Below, piece after piece: positions 8,904 through 16,293 of a stretch of 38,739 bases of DNA. A model generated the notes under the pieces. The model did not search any database and was not told where the DNA came from. It saw only the letters and a list, made by a program, of their open reading frames with translations. This DNA comes from Chlamydiia bacterium (GTDB lineage: Bacteria > Chlamydiota > Chlamydiia > Chlamydiales > JAAKFR01): contig JAGRNW010000003.1 of assembly GCA_020440555.1 (NCBI GenBank), positions 1-38,739 of the forward strand, read 5' to 3'. Numbering within the stretch: the first letter of the stretch is position 1; each line of letters starts with the position of its first letter. A program made the translations under genes and the position numbers.

Positions 8904-9818
8904 ATGAAACCAAGAGCTTCGCTCGTTTATCTCGCACGCCCCAAAAAGTTTGAGAAACTGAATGATTTAAAAAAGAGTCTGGTTCATCTTGACCGTCATT
9001 TTAACGAAGCACACAACTACCCCATTACTATCTTTCATGAAGATTATGAACAAAAGGAGTTTGATGCTATTCGATCTACCTCTTCTTCAACTATCGAATT
9101 CATCAAGCTCCCCAATTTTCTAGAGCTTCCTTCTTATCCAGGTTTGACTCAAGAACAAGTAGAAAGATGGATCAGCGGAGAGGACTTTGGAAGGCCTAAG
9201 GCTCCATTGGGTTATCGACACATGTGTCGTTTTTATGCTTATCCAATTTTTCATCATGAAGCTCTTGCTTCTTACGATTATTACTGGCGTTTTGACGATG
9301 ATTCTTATCTACTAGGAGACGTAAAAGAAGACCCTTTTGCTTTCATGGAAAAGCATGGGTATGTTTATGGATATCGATCCGTTGAGTATGAAAATTTGAG
9401 TGCGGATGGGATTGGCCTCGACAGGCTTTGGAAGTTGACCAAGCAGTTTGCTAAAAAACACCGCTTATCACTCAAACAAGTTAAAAAAAGGGTAGCCAAT
9501 TGGAAGGGGCGCTACACAGGAATCTATTATTACAATAACTTTGAAATCAACAAGATTTCCTTTTGGCGAGAGAGTTCTTTATATACAGAGTATTTCAAAA
9601 TGTTAGATCGTTCGCTTGGTTTTTTCCAATTTCGATGGGGAGATTCTAGTGTACGGATCCTAGCAGCCAATCTATTACTCAAGAAATCTCAGATTCATCA
9701 TTTTGATGACATCCCCTATAGACATAATCATCACTATTCCCTACTAAGAAGCGAGGAAGTGCGATACGTAAAACATGAAAATCCTGATGATCTTCTCTCT
9801 GTTCTTTCGAACCTTTAG
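8904..9818 (+). CDS. GT15-family (KRE2/KTR-like) alpha-1,2-mannosyltransferase homologue
   Basis: This 304-residue protein matches the catalytic core of the fungal Golgi KRE2/KTR/MNT1 mannosyltransferases (GT15): GYRHMCRFYAYPIFHHEAL, then YDYYWRFDDDSYL (D131-D133) in place of the fungal WRVEPD block, FMEKHGYVYGYRS, then NNFEI with E214 at the place of the proposed nucleophile glutamate. LGFFQFRWGDSSVR and HFDDIPYRHNHH follow. It lacks the fungal N-terminal signal anchor and is probably cytosolic or secreted by another route. The family transfers mannose from GDP-mannose; the acceptor here is unknown. The ATG has no obvious ribosome site. GT15 is mainly eukaryotic, so acquisition from a host is a reasonable inference. 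The stop codon lies inside a small hairpin. Confidence 0.82.
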   Translation: MKPRASLVYLARPKKFEKLNDLKKSLVHLDRHFNEAHNYPITIFHEDYEQKEFDAIRSTSSSTIEFIKLPNFLELPSYPGLTQEQVERWISGEDFGRPKAPLGYRHMCRFYAYPIFHHEALASYDYYWRFDDDSYLLGDVKEDPFAFMEKHGYVYGYRSVEYENLSADGIGLDRLWKLTKQFAKKHRLSLKQVKKRVANWKGRYTGIYYYNNFEINKISFWRESSLYTEYFKMLDRSLGFFQFRWGDSSVRILAANLLLKKSQIHHFDDIPYRHNHHYSLLRSEEVRYVKHENPDDLLSVLSNL

Positions 9819-9829
9819 AAGGTCTAGTG

Positions 9830-9892
9830 AATTTCATTTAATGAAATTTTCAGTCGAAGCAAATGACCAAAGGTCATTTACAAGACTGAAAA
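9830..9892. repeat. Cluster of perfect hairpins between GT15 gene and ggt
   Basis: Two palindromic structures abut. AATTTCATT (9830-9838) and AATGAAATT (9840-9848) form a 9-bp stem. TTTTCAGTC (9847-9855) pairs with GACTGAAAA (9884-9892) and encloses a second perfect stem, AAATGACC (9861-9868) with GGTCATTT (9872-9879), on a 3-base loop. None is followed by a T-run, so these are not ordinary terminators; they look like mobile-repeat termini or RNA-processing structures. Confidence 0.75.
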
Positions 9893-9949
9893 GCACAAGA
9901 GATGCAAGCAAACTTCCTGAAGATGAGGAAGTAAAACCCAAAACTCAGG
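9884..9949 (-). repeat. Dispersed stem-loop repeat, copy B
   Basis: Read on the minus strand this starts CCTGAGTTTTGGGTT and ends TTTTCAGTC. The centre forms a perfect 7-bp hairpin: ACTTCCT (9912-9918) with AGGAAGT (9926-9932). It shares AACCCAAAACTCAGG with the copies at 116 and 38669. It lies directly upstream of the ggt ribosome site, inverted relative to the copy at 11703. Confidence 0.78.
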
Positions 9950-9965
9950 ATAGGAGAATAAAAAA

Positions 9966-11702
9966 ATGTATAGTCTTTTGAACACATTGTTGTTTGTTTT
10001 TATTTTTTCTTCTCTTTTTGGCAAACAACAGAGGGAACAACAGCCCGAATTTTCTTCTGGCTGGAAAGGCAAAAACCCTGTTTATACGCATCAAGCGATG
10101 GTAACAACTGCCAATCCCTTTGCCACCAAAGTCGGTGTCGCGATTCTCAAAAAGGGGGGGAATGCAATCGACGCACTCATAGGAATCCAAGCTGTTTTAA
10201 CTTTGGTTGAACCCCAATCTTCTGGAATCGGAGGAGGTGCATTTCTACTTTACTTTGCAAAAGAAACAGGAAAAATTGTTGCTTACGATGGTCGAGAAAC
10301 AGCCCCGCTTGCTGCTCATGAAACTTTTTTGACCGCTACGGGAGAAACCCCAGTGATAGGAGGACAGTCTGTAGGAGTTCCAGGTGTTCTAAAAATGCTA
10401 AACTGGGCCCATAGAAAATATGGAAAACTCCCCTGGAAAGAGCTCTTTGCCCCAGCCATTGAGCTTGCAGAAAACGGATTCCCCATTTCAGAAAGGCTCG
10501 CGATTCTCATTCAAAAAACACCTGGCCTTGATACTTTTCAAACAACTCGAGATTACTTTTTCACGAAAAATGGAGAACCGAAACCTGCTGGAATAATTTT
10601 GCAAAATCCCCGACTAGCTAAGACATTAAGACTCATTGCTGACAAGGGAATCTCTCCTTTCTATCACGGAAAAATCGCCGAGGAGATCGTCGATGCCGTT
10701 CGTCATGCATCTGTCAATCCTGGACGACTCACTCTCAAAGATCTCGCTCAGTACCGCCCCATCATCCGGCGTCCCTTGTGTTTTGCTTATAAAAACTATT
10801 GGATCGCCACAATGCCCCCACCCTCATCCGGCGGCATCACCCTTGCTCAAATCATGGGAATGCTCGAGGATAAAGATTTGTATCAACTTTCTATGGATGC
10901 CCCAAAATTTATTAGTCTTTTTTGTCAAGCCTCCCAACTCGCTTATGCTGATAGAAACACCTATCTTGCTGACCCTGCCTTTTTTGAGGTTCCGGAAACT
11001 GCGTTGATCTCTAAAACCTATCTCAAGCACCGAGCCAAACAAATCGACCCTTCTCATCCAATTTTTCATGTGAAGCCGGGCAAATGGCCTTGCCTTACTA
11101 TGATTTCTACTGCATGCCCTCAACCAAATGGGGATGTGCTAGAGCTTCCTTCAACAACACACATTTCGATTGTGGATCAATTTGGAAATGGAGCGTCGAT
11201 GACATCAAGTGTTGAAAATGCTTTTGGATCGACCCTGATGGTAGGTGGTTTTTTACTCAACAATCAACTCACAGATTTTTCATCTATCTCCACCGAAAAA
11301 GGAAAGGAGGTAGCCAATCGCATGGAACCAGGGAAAAGACCTCTGTCGTCAATGACTCCTACCTTTGTTTTTCATCAGGGAGGGGAAGAACTTTTTTTAT
11401 CTTTGGGTTCAGCCGGGGGATCTCGCATCATTGAATACGTTGCCCAAGCTCTATTTGGCGTTCTCGATTTTGGGTTAAATATTCAAGAAGCCCTCTGTTT
11501 TCCCCATTTTGCTTCGATCACGCCGATCATTGAATTAGAGCAAGGAACCTTTATCGTAAATCAAAAGAGTGTGTTAGAGAAAATGGGATACGAAGTCAAG
11601 GTGACTCCTCTCAATAGTGGAAGTTGTGGAATTGAAGTGACCTCTCATGCATTAATTGGAGGGGTAGACCCCCGCCGAGAGGGACTCGCTTCCGGTTTTT
11701 AA
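9966..11702 (+). CDS. ggt: Gamma-glutamyltranspeptidase precursor
   Basis: This 578-residue exported enzyme has a signal peptide in its first 20 residues (LLNTLLFVFIFSSLFG). The N-terminal part has VTTANPFATKVGVAILKKGG and QSSGIGGGAFLL. The autoprocessing site is at STTHISIVDQFGN, with T397 as the expected catalytic threonine that becomes the N-terminus of the small subunit. NNQLTDFS and KRPLSSMTPT follow, matching small-subunit substrate-pocket blocks. The family cleaves gamma-glutamyl bonds of glutathione and glutamine in the periplasm. The start is fixed by AGGAG at 9952-9956, nine bases upstream. The gene is bracketed by inverted copies of the dispersed repeat, one starting immediately after the stop codon. 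It may serve scavenging of host glutathione or glutamine; that is inference. Confidence 0.95.
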   Translation: MYSLLNTLLFVFIFSSLFGKQQREQQPEFSSGWKGKNPVYTHQAMVTTANPFATKVGVAILKKGGNAIDALIGIQAVLTLVEPQSSGIGGGAFLLYFAKETGKIVAYDGRETAPLAAHETFLTATGETPVIGGQSVGVPGVLKMLNWAHRKYGKLPWKELFAPAIELAENGFPISERLAILIQKTPGLDTFQTTRDYFFTKNGEPKPAGIILQNPRLAKTLRLIADKGISPFYHGKIAEEIVDAVRHASVNPGRLTLKDLAQYRPIIRRPLCFAYKNYWIATMPPPSSGGITLAQIMGMLEDKDLYQLSMDAPKFISLFCQASQLAYADRNTYLADPAFFEVPETALISKTYLKHRAKQIDPSHPIFHVKPGKWPCLTMISTACPQPNGDVLELPSTTHISIVDQFGNGASMTSSVENAFGSTLMVGGFLLNNQLTDFSSISTEKGKEVANRMEPGKRPLSSMTPTFVFHQGGEELFLSLGSAGGSRIIEYVAQALFGVLDFGLNIQEALCFPHFASITPIIELEQGTFIVNQKSVLEKMGYEVKVTPLNSGSCGIEVTSHALIGGVDPRREGLASGF

Positions 11703-11762
11703 CCTGAGTTTTAAAAACCTGTCTTCCTCGCATTCAGAGAAGTTTGTGTCACAGATTTTGCG
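11703..11762 (+). repeat. Dispersed stem-loop repeat, copy C (overlaps recD 3' end)
   Basis: It begins CCTGAGTTTT directly after the ggt stop codon and continues GTCTTCCTCG-ATTCAGAG-AGTTTG, matching the copy at 38669 with a 3-base insertion and scattered substitutions. It is inverted with respect to the copy at 9884. It overlaps the last codons of recD on the opposite strand, so it supplies part of that protein's C-terminal tail. Confidence 0.72.
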
Positions 11763-13177
11763 TAAGGCGAGTCATTAATCCCAGACAGACGACCCGTCTT
11801 CTGAGAAATTATCTTTTTGATCAACCCCTCTTCCCCGTAAAGCACTACCCGTTTCCGCGCTCGTGTCACCGCCGTATAGAGCATTTCTCGGCCAAACAAC
11901 TCCGATCCCTCTGGCAGTAAAACATGCACTTCATCATACTCGCTTCCCTGACTCTTGTGTACCGACAAAAAATACGCCTCTTCATAGGAGGGTAACAACA
12001 CCAGTGGCAGAGGTTCTTTCCCAAGAAAATAGGCCCGGTCTCCTTCAATCAATCCAAAATCTCCATTATAAAAATCCATTTGAGGTTCATTTTCACGAAT
12101 CAAAATAGGAATAATTCCTTGTCTCGGAATTTGTCTGGATAACGCACTCACGCCATAGGGACCCCGCCTAAGAGGAGTCAAATAACGTGTTCTTTCAAAC
12201 GCCTCAAAGGCTTCTTCGATAGAAGTTGGGCATTTGACTTTCTTTGCTAAGATTTCTTTTTTAGGAATAGGTTGAAAATCAAGAACTTGAGGATACTTCT
12301 TCACAAAAGGGAGCACTTGCTCACTTTTACCTTCTTTGATGAGTTTAGCAAGCAAAATGATCTCGTGAAGCTCTGTTCTGTGACAAGTTTTCAAAAAAAC
12401 CCCCTCTCGTTTGGCCAGATCGGCAAAAAGATTTCCAGAAGAAACGGGAGGAAGTTGATCAGGATCTCCTAAAATTACCAAACGAGCCCCCGTTTTTACG
12501 GCTGTAAGAAGATGTGCAAAAAGACGAGCATCGATCATCGACCCTTCATCCACCACCACCAGATCGGCTGTAAGATAAGGTATTTGTGGGAAAGGATGAT
12601 AAACTTTTAAGATCGAATGCAGGGTTCCGATGGTGAGTCGATGTGACTGAGATGAAAGTCGATTGCGAATTCCCTGGGCCGCCTTTCCTGTTGGGGCCGC
12701 TACCACCACCTCTTGATCCAAACAAGCTTCAATTAAAGTGGATGCAAGATGCGTTTTGCCAGTTCCTGGCCCTCCACACACAAAAGTGACCGTTTGCTTT
12801 TCAATGATGTCGAAACATTTGCCTTGTTCTGTAGATAGCTGTGAAGCGGAAAGGCGGAGCGGACGACCTGGTTCTTTACTTTTCAGTCGAGCCAATTGAA
12901 CCATGACTTTCTTTTCTCCTATAAAATTGCGCGTAAAGTACCAGAGTCCTTTTTCATGAACTACAAAGTCGGATGTGGCCTGTCCTTTTTCAACTTCCTC
13001 TCTTAACACTGAATCTGAAATCTCATCCGTTGAAAAACAAAGATGCCCTTCCCTTGATGATTTGAAAAGAAAGGCAAGAAAAAGTTGCTCCTCTTTATTT
13101 TTCCCCATTCTTTGAGCAAATTCAACATCGATTGGAGAGAGAATATCCGCTGCTAAAAGATTGGCTAGGCGATCCAC
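11711..13177 (-). CDS. recD: RecBCD enzyme subunit RecD (5'-3' helicase)
   Basis: This 488-residue superfamily-1 helicase is shorter than E. coli RecD (608). Walker A is GGPGTGKTH at residues 135-143, and motif II is VVVDEGSMIDA with DEGS at 210-213. VILGDPDQLPPVSSG (motif III) and the C-terminal FLSVHKSQGSEYDEV and YTAVTRARKRV (motifs V-VI) are intact. The start is GTG at 13177, preceded by a strong AAGGGGGAG ribosome site inside the recB 3' end; the genes overlap by 13 bases, so translation is coupled. The family-like part ends at GRLSGI. The remaining 21 residues are encoded largely within the dispersed repeat at 11703. It acts with RecB and RecC in double-strand break repair. Confidence 0.94.
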   Translation of the reverse strand: MDRLANLLAADILSPIDVEFAQRMGKNKEEQLFLAFLFKSSREGHLCFSTDEISDSVLREEVEKGQATSDFVVHEKGLWYFTRNFIGEKKVMVQLARLKSKEPGRPLRLSASQLSTEQGKCFDIIEKQTVTFVCGGPGTGKTHLASTLIEACLDQEVVVAAPTGKAAQGIRNRLSSQSHRLTIGTLHSILKVYHPFPQIPYLTADLVVVDEGSMIDARLFAHLLTAVKTGARLVILGDPDQLPPVSSGNLFADLAKREGVFLKTCHRTELHEIILLAKLIKEGKSEQVLPFVKKYPQVLDFQPIPKKEILAKKVKCPTSIEEAFEAFERTRYLTPLRRGPYGVSALSRQIPRQGIIPILIRENEPQMDFYNGDFGLIEGDRAYFLGKEPLPLVLLPSYEEAYFLSVHKSQGSEYDEVHVLLPEGSELFGREMLYTAVTRARKRVVLYGEEGLIKKIISQKTGRLSGINDSPYAKSVTQTSLNARKTGF

Positions 13178-16100
13178 ATCACTCCCCCTTCAGGTAATCC
13201 CCGCAAAAAAACATAGTAGCTCCCTCCAAATTGATCGGAAGAGAAAAGAGCGAGATATTTTAGTAAAGCCTCCCGATAGATTTTTTCTTGTAAAAAATAA
13301 TCATGCCGCTCCATTGTTTCCATCATCATTTCTTGAGAATACGAGGATAAAAGATTGGATTTCCAATCAATCAGATAATAGTTTCCTTGATATTCAAAAA
13401 AAAGATCGATCACCCCTTTTAAAGGTTGTCCAGCGTCTGAAATATATAAAACTTCCATCTCACGCAATATTTTATTAGGTTCCACTTGATTTAATGAAAA
13501 CCCTCCTAGGTTCGCATGGAGGGCTGCGTAACAAAGATGAACGATGTGGTCGATATAGAGGAGATAAGAAGTCTGGGAGACAAAAGGTAGGATTAATGTT
13601 TTAAGTTCTTGTGGAGATTGGCAAATAAAAGCCGTGTTAAAATCAAGTGTTTCCAAGATATGGTGAAGCAATAATCCTGTTTTTACTCCTGAAGGAAGCT
13701 CTCCTTCTTTAAGACTTGAAGGGTCACTCTTCTCTAAAGAGAATTCTGAAATTGTCGAAAAAGAATGAATTCTACGCATGGGAAATAGATCGTTGAAGAA
13801 AACATCTTCTCGCTTATCTGTCTGCACGGGTGGGATGTAAATGCGATCGACCTTTTCTGGACACGATGAGAGACTAAGTTGGGAATGTTCATGAACTAAA
13901 TCTGCTAATGAAGCAGAAGCGTGCGCATGAATAAGCTTACTTAAAAATAAATTGGCTATTGATTCGTCAGCCTGATCATCGATGGGAAAATAAAGTCTCT
14001 TTCTTGCACGCGTGATTGCTACATAAAAGAGGCGCATCCTCTCTGCTTCAAGCTCTTCTTTTCCAAGATGTGCCATGTCTGGATCCCCGATAGGAGGGAT
14101 CAGAGTTTTTCTGGAAGTCAAACTCAATGTTTTTGCTGAGGAAGGAGAAGAAATAAGTCCCAATGGAAAGACAATATCATATTCAAGCCCCTTGCTTGTG
14201 TGAATAGTTTGAACTTGCACAGCTTCTTGAGAGTACTGTTGCCGTCGCTTCAGCTCTTCTTTTTCAGGGTCTTGTTTTTTAAGCGATTCTAGGTAAGGAA
14301 GGTAACCATCGAGAAAAGAAACGTGAGCAGAGGTTAGTTCAATGAGTTGAAGAAGATCGAAAAAGAGAGGACTGGCTCGGTCAAGATGGGAAGACCATAA
14401 CATAAAAAACGGAAGAATTCCTTCGTTTTCAAGACACTCTTTGTAGAGATAAAATGTCTTAATTGTTTCTCGTTTCTTCTCCCCTGAATGAATCACTTCT
14501 TTTAACTCAGATTCATTTTGAAAAAAAAGAGGACCTCCCAAAACCCGAAGGAGAAGAGAGAGATCTTTGGGATTAAGGGTAGCCTCAACTATTTCGATTA
14601 AGAGATCAAGAGCCTCTGATTCAATAAGGGAAGAAGTCCTTTTTAAAGAAACGGGAAGTCTGCCCTTACAAAAAGTTAAAAATCGATTTGCTTGAAATCG
14701 ATCGCTCACTAAAACTGCACATTCACTTAAAGAAATCTGTTGTTCTTGGTTTAAAGTGAGAATCTCTTGAACGATAAAAGTGAAGAGAGATCTTTCACCT
14801 CTCTCATCAGCAACAAAAAAATGAAGAGAACCCCTTTCATCATCGAAAAGAGAAGGACCAGCCTTGGGATTAGGATAGACTTCAGGAAACCCAAGATAGC
14901 GTTTTTCTTGAGGAAGATAGAAAAGATTAGTGATCGGCATTAGAAGCCTATTTAAAGCCTTAATGAGCTCTTTCGTACTGCGATAATTCACATTCAAACT
15001 GAGGAGAGATTCATCATCAAAACATTGTTTTGCTTTAAGATAAGTGTAAATGTCTGCCCCACGAAACCGATAAATTGCTTGTTTAGGATCCCCAACTAAA
15101 TAAAGAAGTCCCTTATATTTTTTGTCACAAAAAAGATGGGAAAAAATTTCCCATTGTAATTCATCAGTATCTTGAAATTCGTCGATCAAAACAGCCTGAT
15201 ATTGCTTTTGAATTTGTTCTGATACCTTTTCTTGTTTGACAAGCTGGGAACATTTGATGACTAAATCTTCAAAAAAGAAGAGCTCCTCCTCTTTGAGAGT
15301 GACATCTAAAGACTTTTTGATCTCCCCTGCTAACGTAGCCAAAATGGTAAGAGGATCGACTCCTTGCGCAAGTAAGCATAAAATTTTCCTGAGCGAAGAA
15401 TCGAGTGCATGATAACTCTTTTTAACTCTATTTTCCTGCGCCATCATGATGAGAAGAGGCTCTCCTTTTTCCAAAAATTGGGCTGCAGCAACAGAAAACT
15501 TCTCGGTTGTGGCAAGAGAAACACAAGCGTCAATTGCTTCTAGTACGGATTGCTTTGGCTCTTTTTGTCGATTGATCAACCCTTTATAATGAAAAACTGC
15601 CTCTAAGAGATAAGCTTTTAATTCCTCAGCTGAAAAATTAAGCTGAAAGACTTTCTGTCTAAGCTCAGCTTCAAAACTTGCAAAAGTGAGCCCCTTTTCA
15701 ATTTCCTTTCTAGAAGAGAGAATAGATACAATTTTTTTTATAAAACTATCAAAATCTCCCCGAAAAATCCCAAGGACCTTCTCAAATTGAATGGGCAGTA
15801 AAAGAGAAGGAGAAAGGTGTTGGCGTAAAAAATCTTTGCAAGCAGATTCCATTTCCTCAGCTGCTGATCGTTCGATCGGTAAATCGAGACTCACACAAGC
15901 ATCGATCGCAAATTCTTGAAGTAATCTACCACAAAAACTGTGGATGGTGTAAACCCCTAAGGCGTCGAATGAAAAGAGAGCCGATCGAAAATTTCGAACC
16001 GCTCGCTCTTTCCCGTTTTGAATGAGGGCATGCACCCACGGGGAGGTGGGCTTTTCGTTTTTAATCTCAAGATAGATACGTGAAACTGTTTCTCTGATCC

Positions 16101-16293
16101 GATTTTTTAAAGTCCAAGTAGCCGCTTTGGTAAAAGTGACCACCAAAATTTTTTCAAGAGGGACCTCCTCTTCTCCGATCAAACGCGCCACAAGCATTTC
16201 AATCGCAAAACTTTTTCCAGTTCCAGCCGAGGCTTCGATAAATGCAGAACTGCCGAGGGGGGATGAGGCAGACAAAACATCAAAACCAGGCAT
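13165..16293 (-). CDS. recB: RecBCD enzyme subunit RecB (3'-5' helicase/nuclease)
   Basis: This 1042-residue protein combines a UvrD-type helicase with a C-terminal RecB nuclease. The N-terminus has Walker A EASAGTGKSFAIE (residues 20-32). The helicase core has VLIDEFQDTDELQW, LVGDPKQAIYRFRGAD, VQTIHTSKGLEYDIVF and FYVAITRARKRLY. The nuclease has GVIDLFF (D963) and LIDWKSN (D976, K978), with the same D-13-D-2-K spacing as the E. coli active site, so it should be catalytically competent. It is about 140 residues shorter than the E. coli subunit. The ATG follows GGAG within the end of recC (14-base overlap). It binds RecC and RecD. Confidence 0.96.
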   Translation of the reverse strand: MPGFDVLSASSPLGSSAFIEASAGTGKSFAIEMLVARLIGEEEVPLEKILVVTFTKAATWTLKNRIRETVSRIYLEIKNEKPTSPWVHALIQNGKERAVRNFRSALFSFDALGVYTIHSFCGRLLQEFAIDACVSLDLPIERSAAEEMESACKDFLRQHLSPSLLLPIQFEKVLGIFRGDFDSFIKKIVSILSSRKEIEKGLTFASFEAELRQKVFQLNFSAEELKAYLLEAVFHYKGLINRQKEPKQSVLEAIDACVSLATTEKFSVAAAQFLEKGEPLLIMMAQENRVKKSYHALDSSLRKILCLLAQGVDPLTILATLAGEIKKSLDVTLKEEELFFFEDLVIKCSQLVKQEKVSEQIQKQYQAVLIDEFQDTDELQWEIFSHLFCDKKYKGLLYLVGDPKQAIYRFRGADIYTYLKAKQCFDDESLLSLNVNYRSTKELIKALNRLLMPITNLFYLPQEKRYLGFPEVYPNPKAGPSLFDDERGSLHFFVADERGERSLFTFIVQEILTLNQEQQISLSECAVLVSDRFQANRFLTFCKGRLPVSLKRTSSLIESEALDLLIEIVEATLNPKDLSLLLRVLGGPLFFQNESELKEVIHSGEKKRETIKTFYLYKECLENEGILPFFMLWSSHLDRASPLFFDLLQLIELTSAHVSFLDGYLPYLESLKKQDPEKEELKRRQQYSQEAVQVQTIHTSKGLEYDIVFPLGLISSPSSAKTLSLTSRKTLIPPIGDPDMAHLGKEELEAERMRLFYVAITRARKRLYFPIDDQADESIANLFLSKLIHAHASASLADLVHEHSQLSLSSCPEKVDRIYIPPVQTDKREDVFFNDLFPMRRIHSFSTISEFSLEKSDPSSLKEGELPSGVKTGLLLHHILETLDFNTAFICQSPQELKTLILPFVSQTSYLLYIDHIVHLCYAALHANLGGFSLNQVEPNKILREMEVLYISDAGQPLKGVIDLFFEYQGNYYLIDWKSNLLSSYSQEMMMETMERHDYFLQEKIYREALLKYLALFSSDQFGGSYYVFLRGLPEGGVMWIA

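Noticed and set aside
10824-11123. 99-codon minus-strand frame inside ggt
   Set aside because: Antisense shadow of a well-supported enzyme gene with no independent features.
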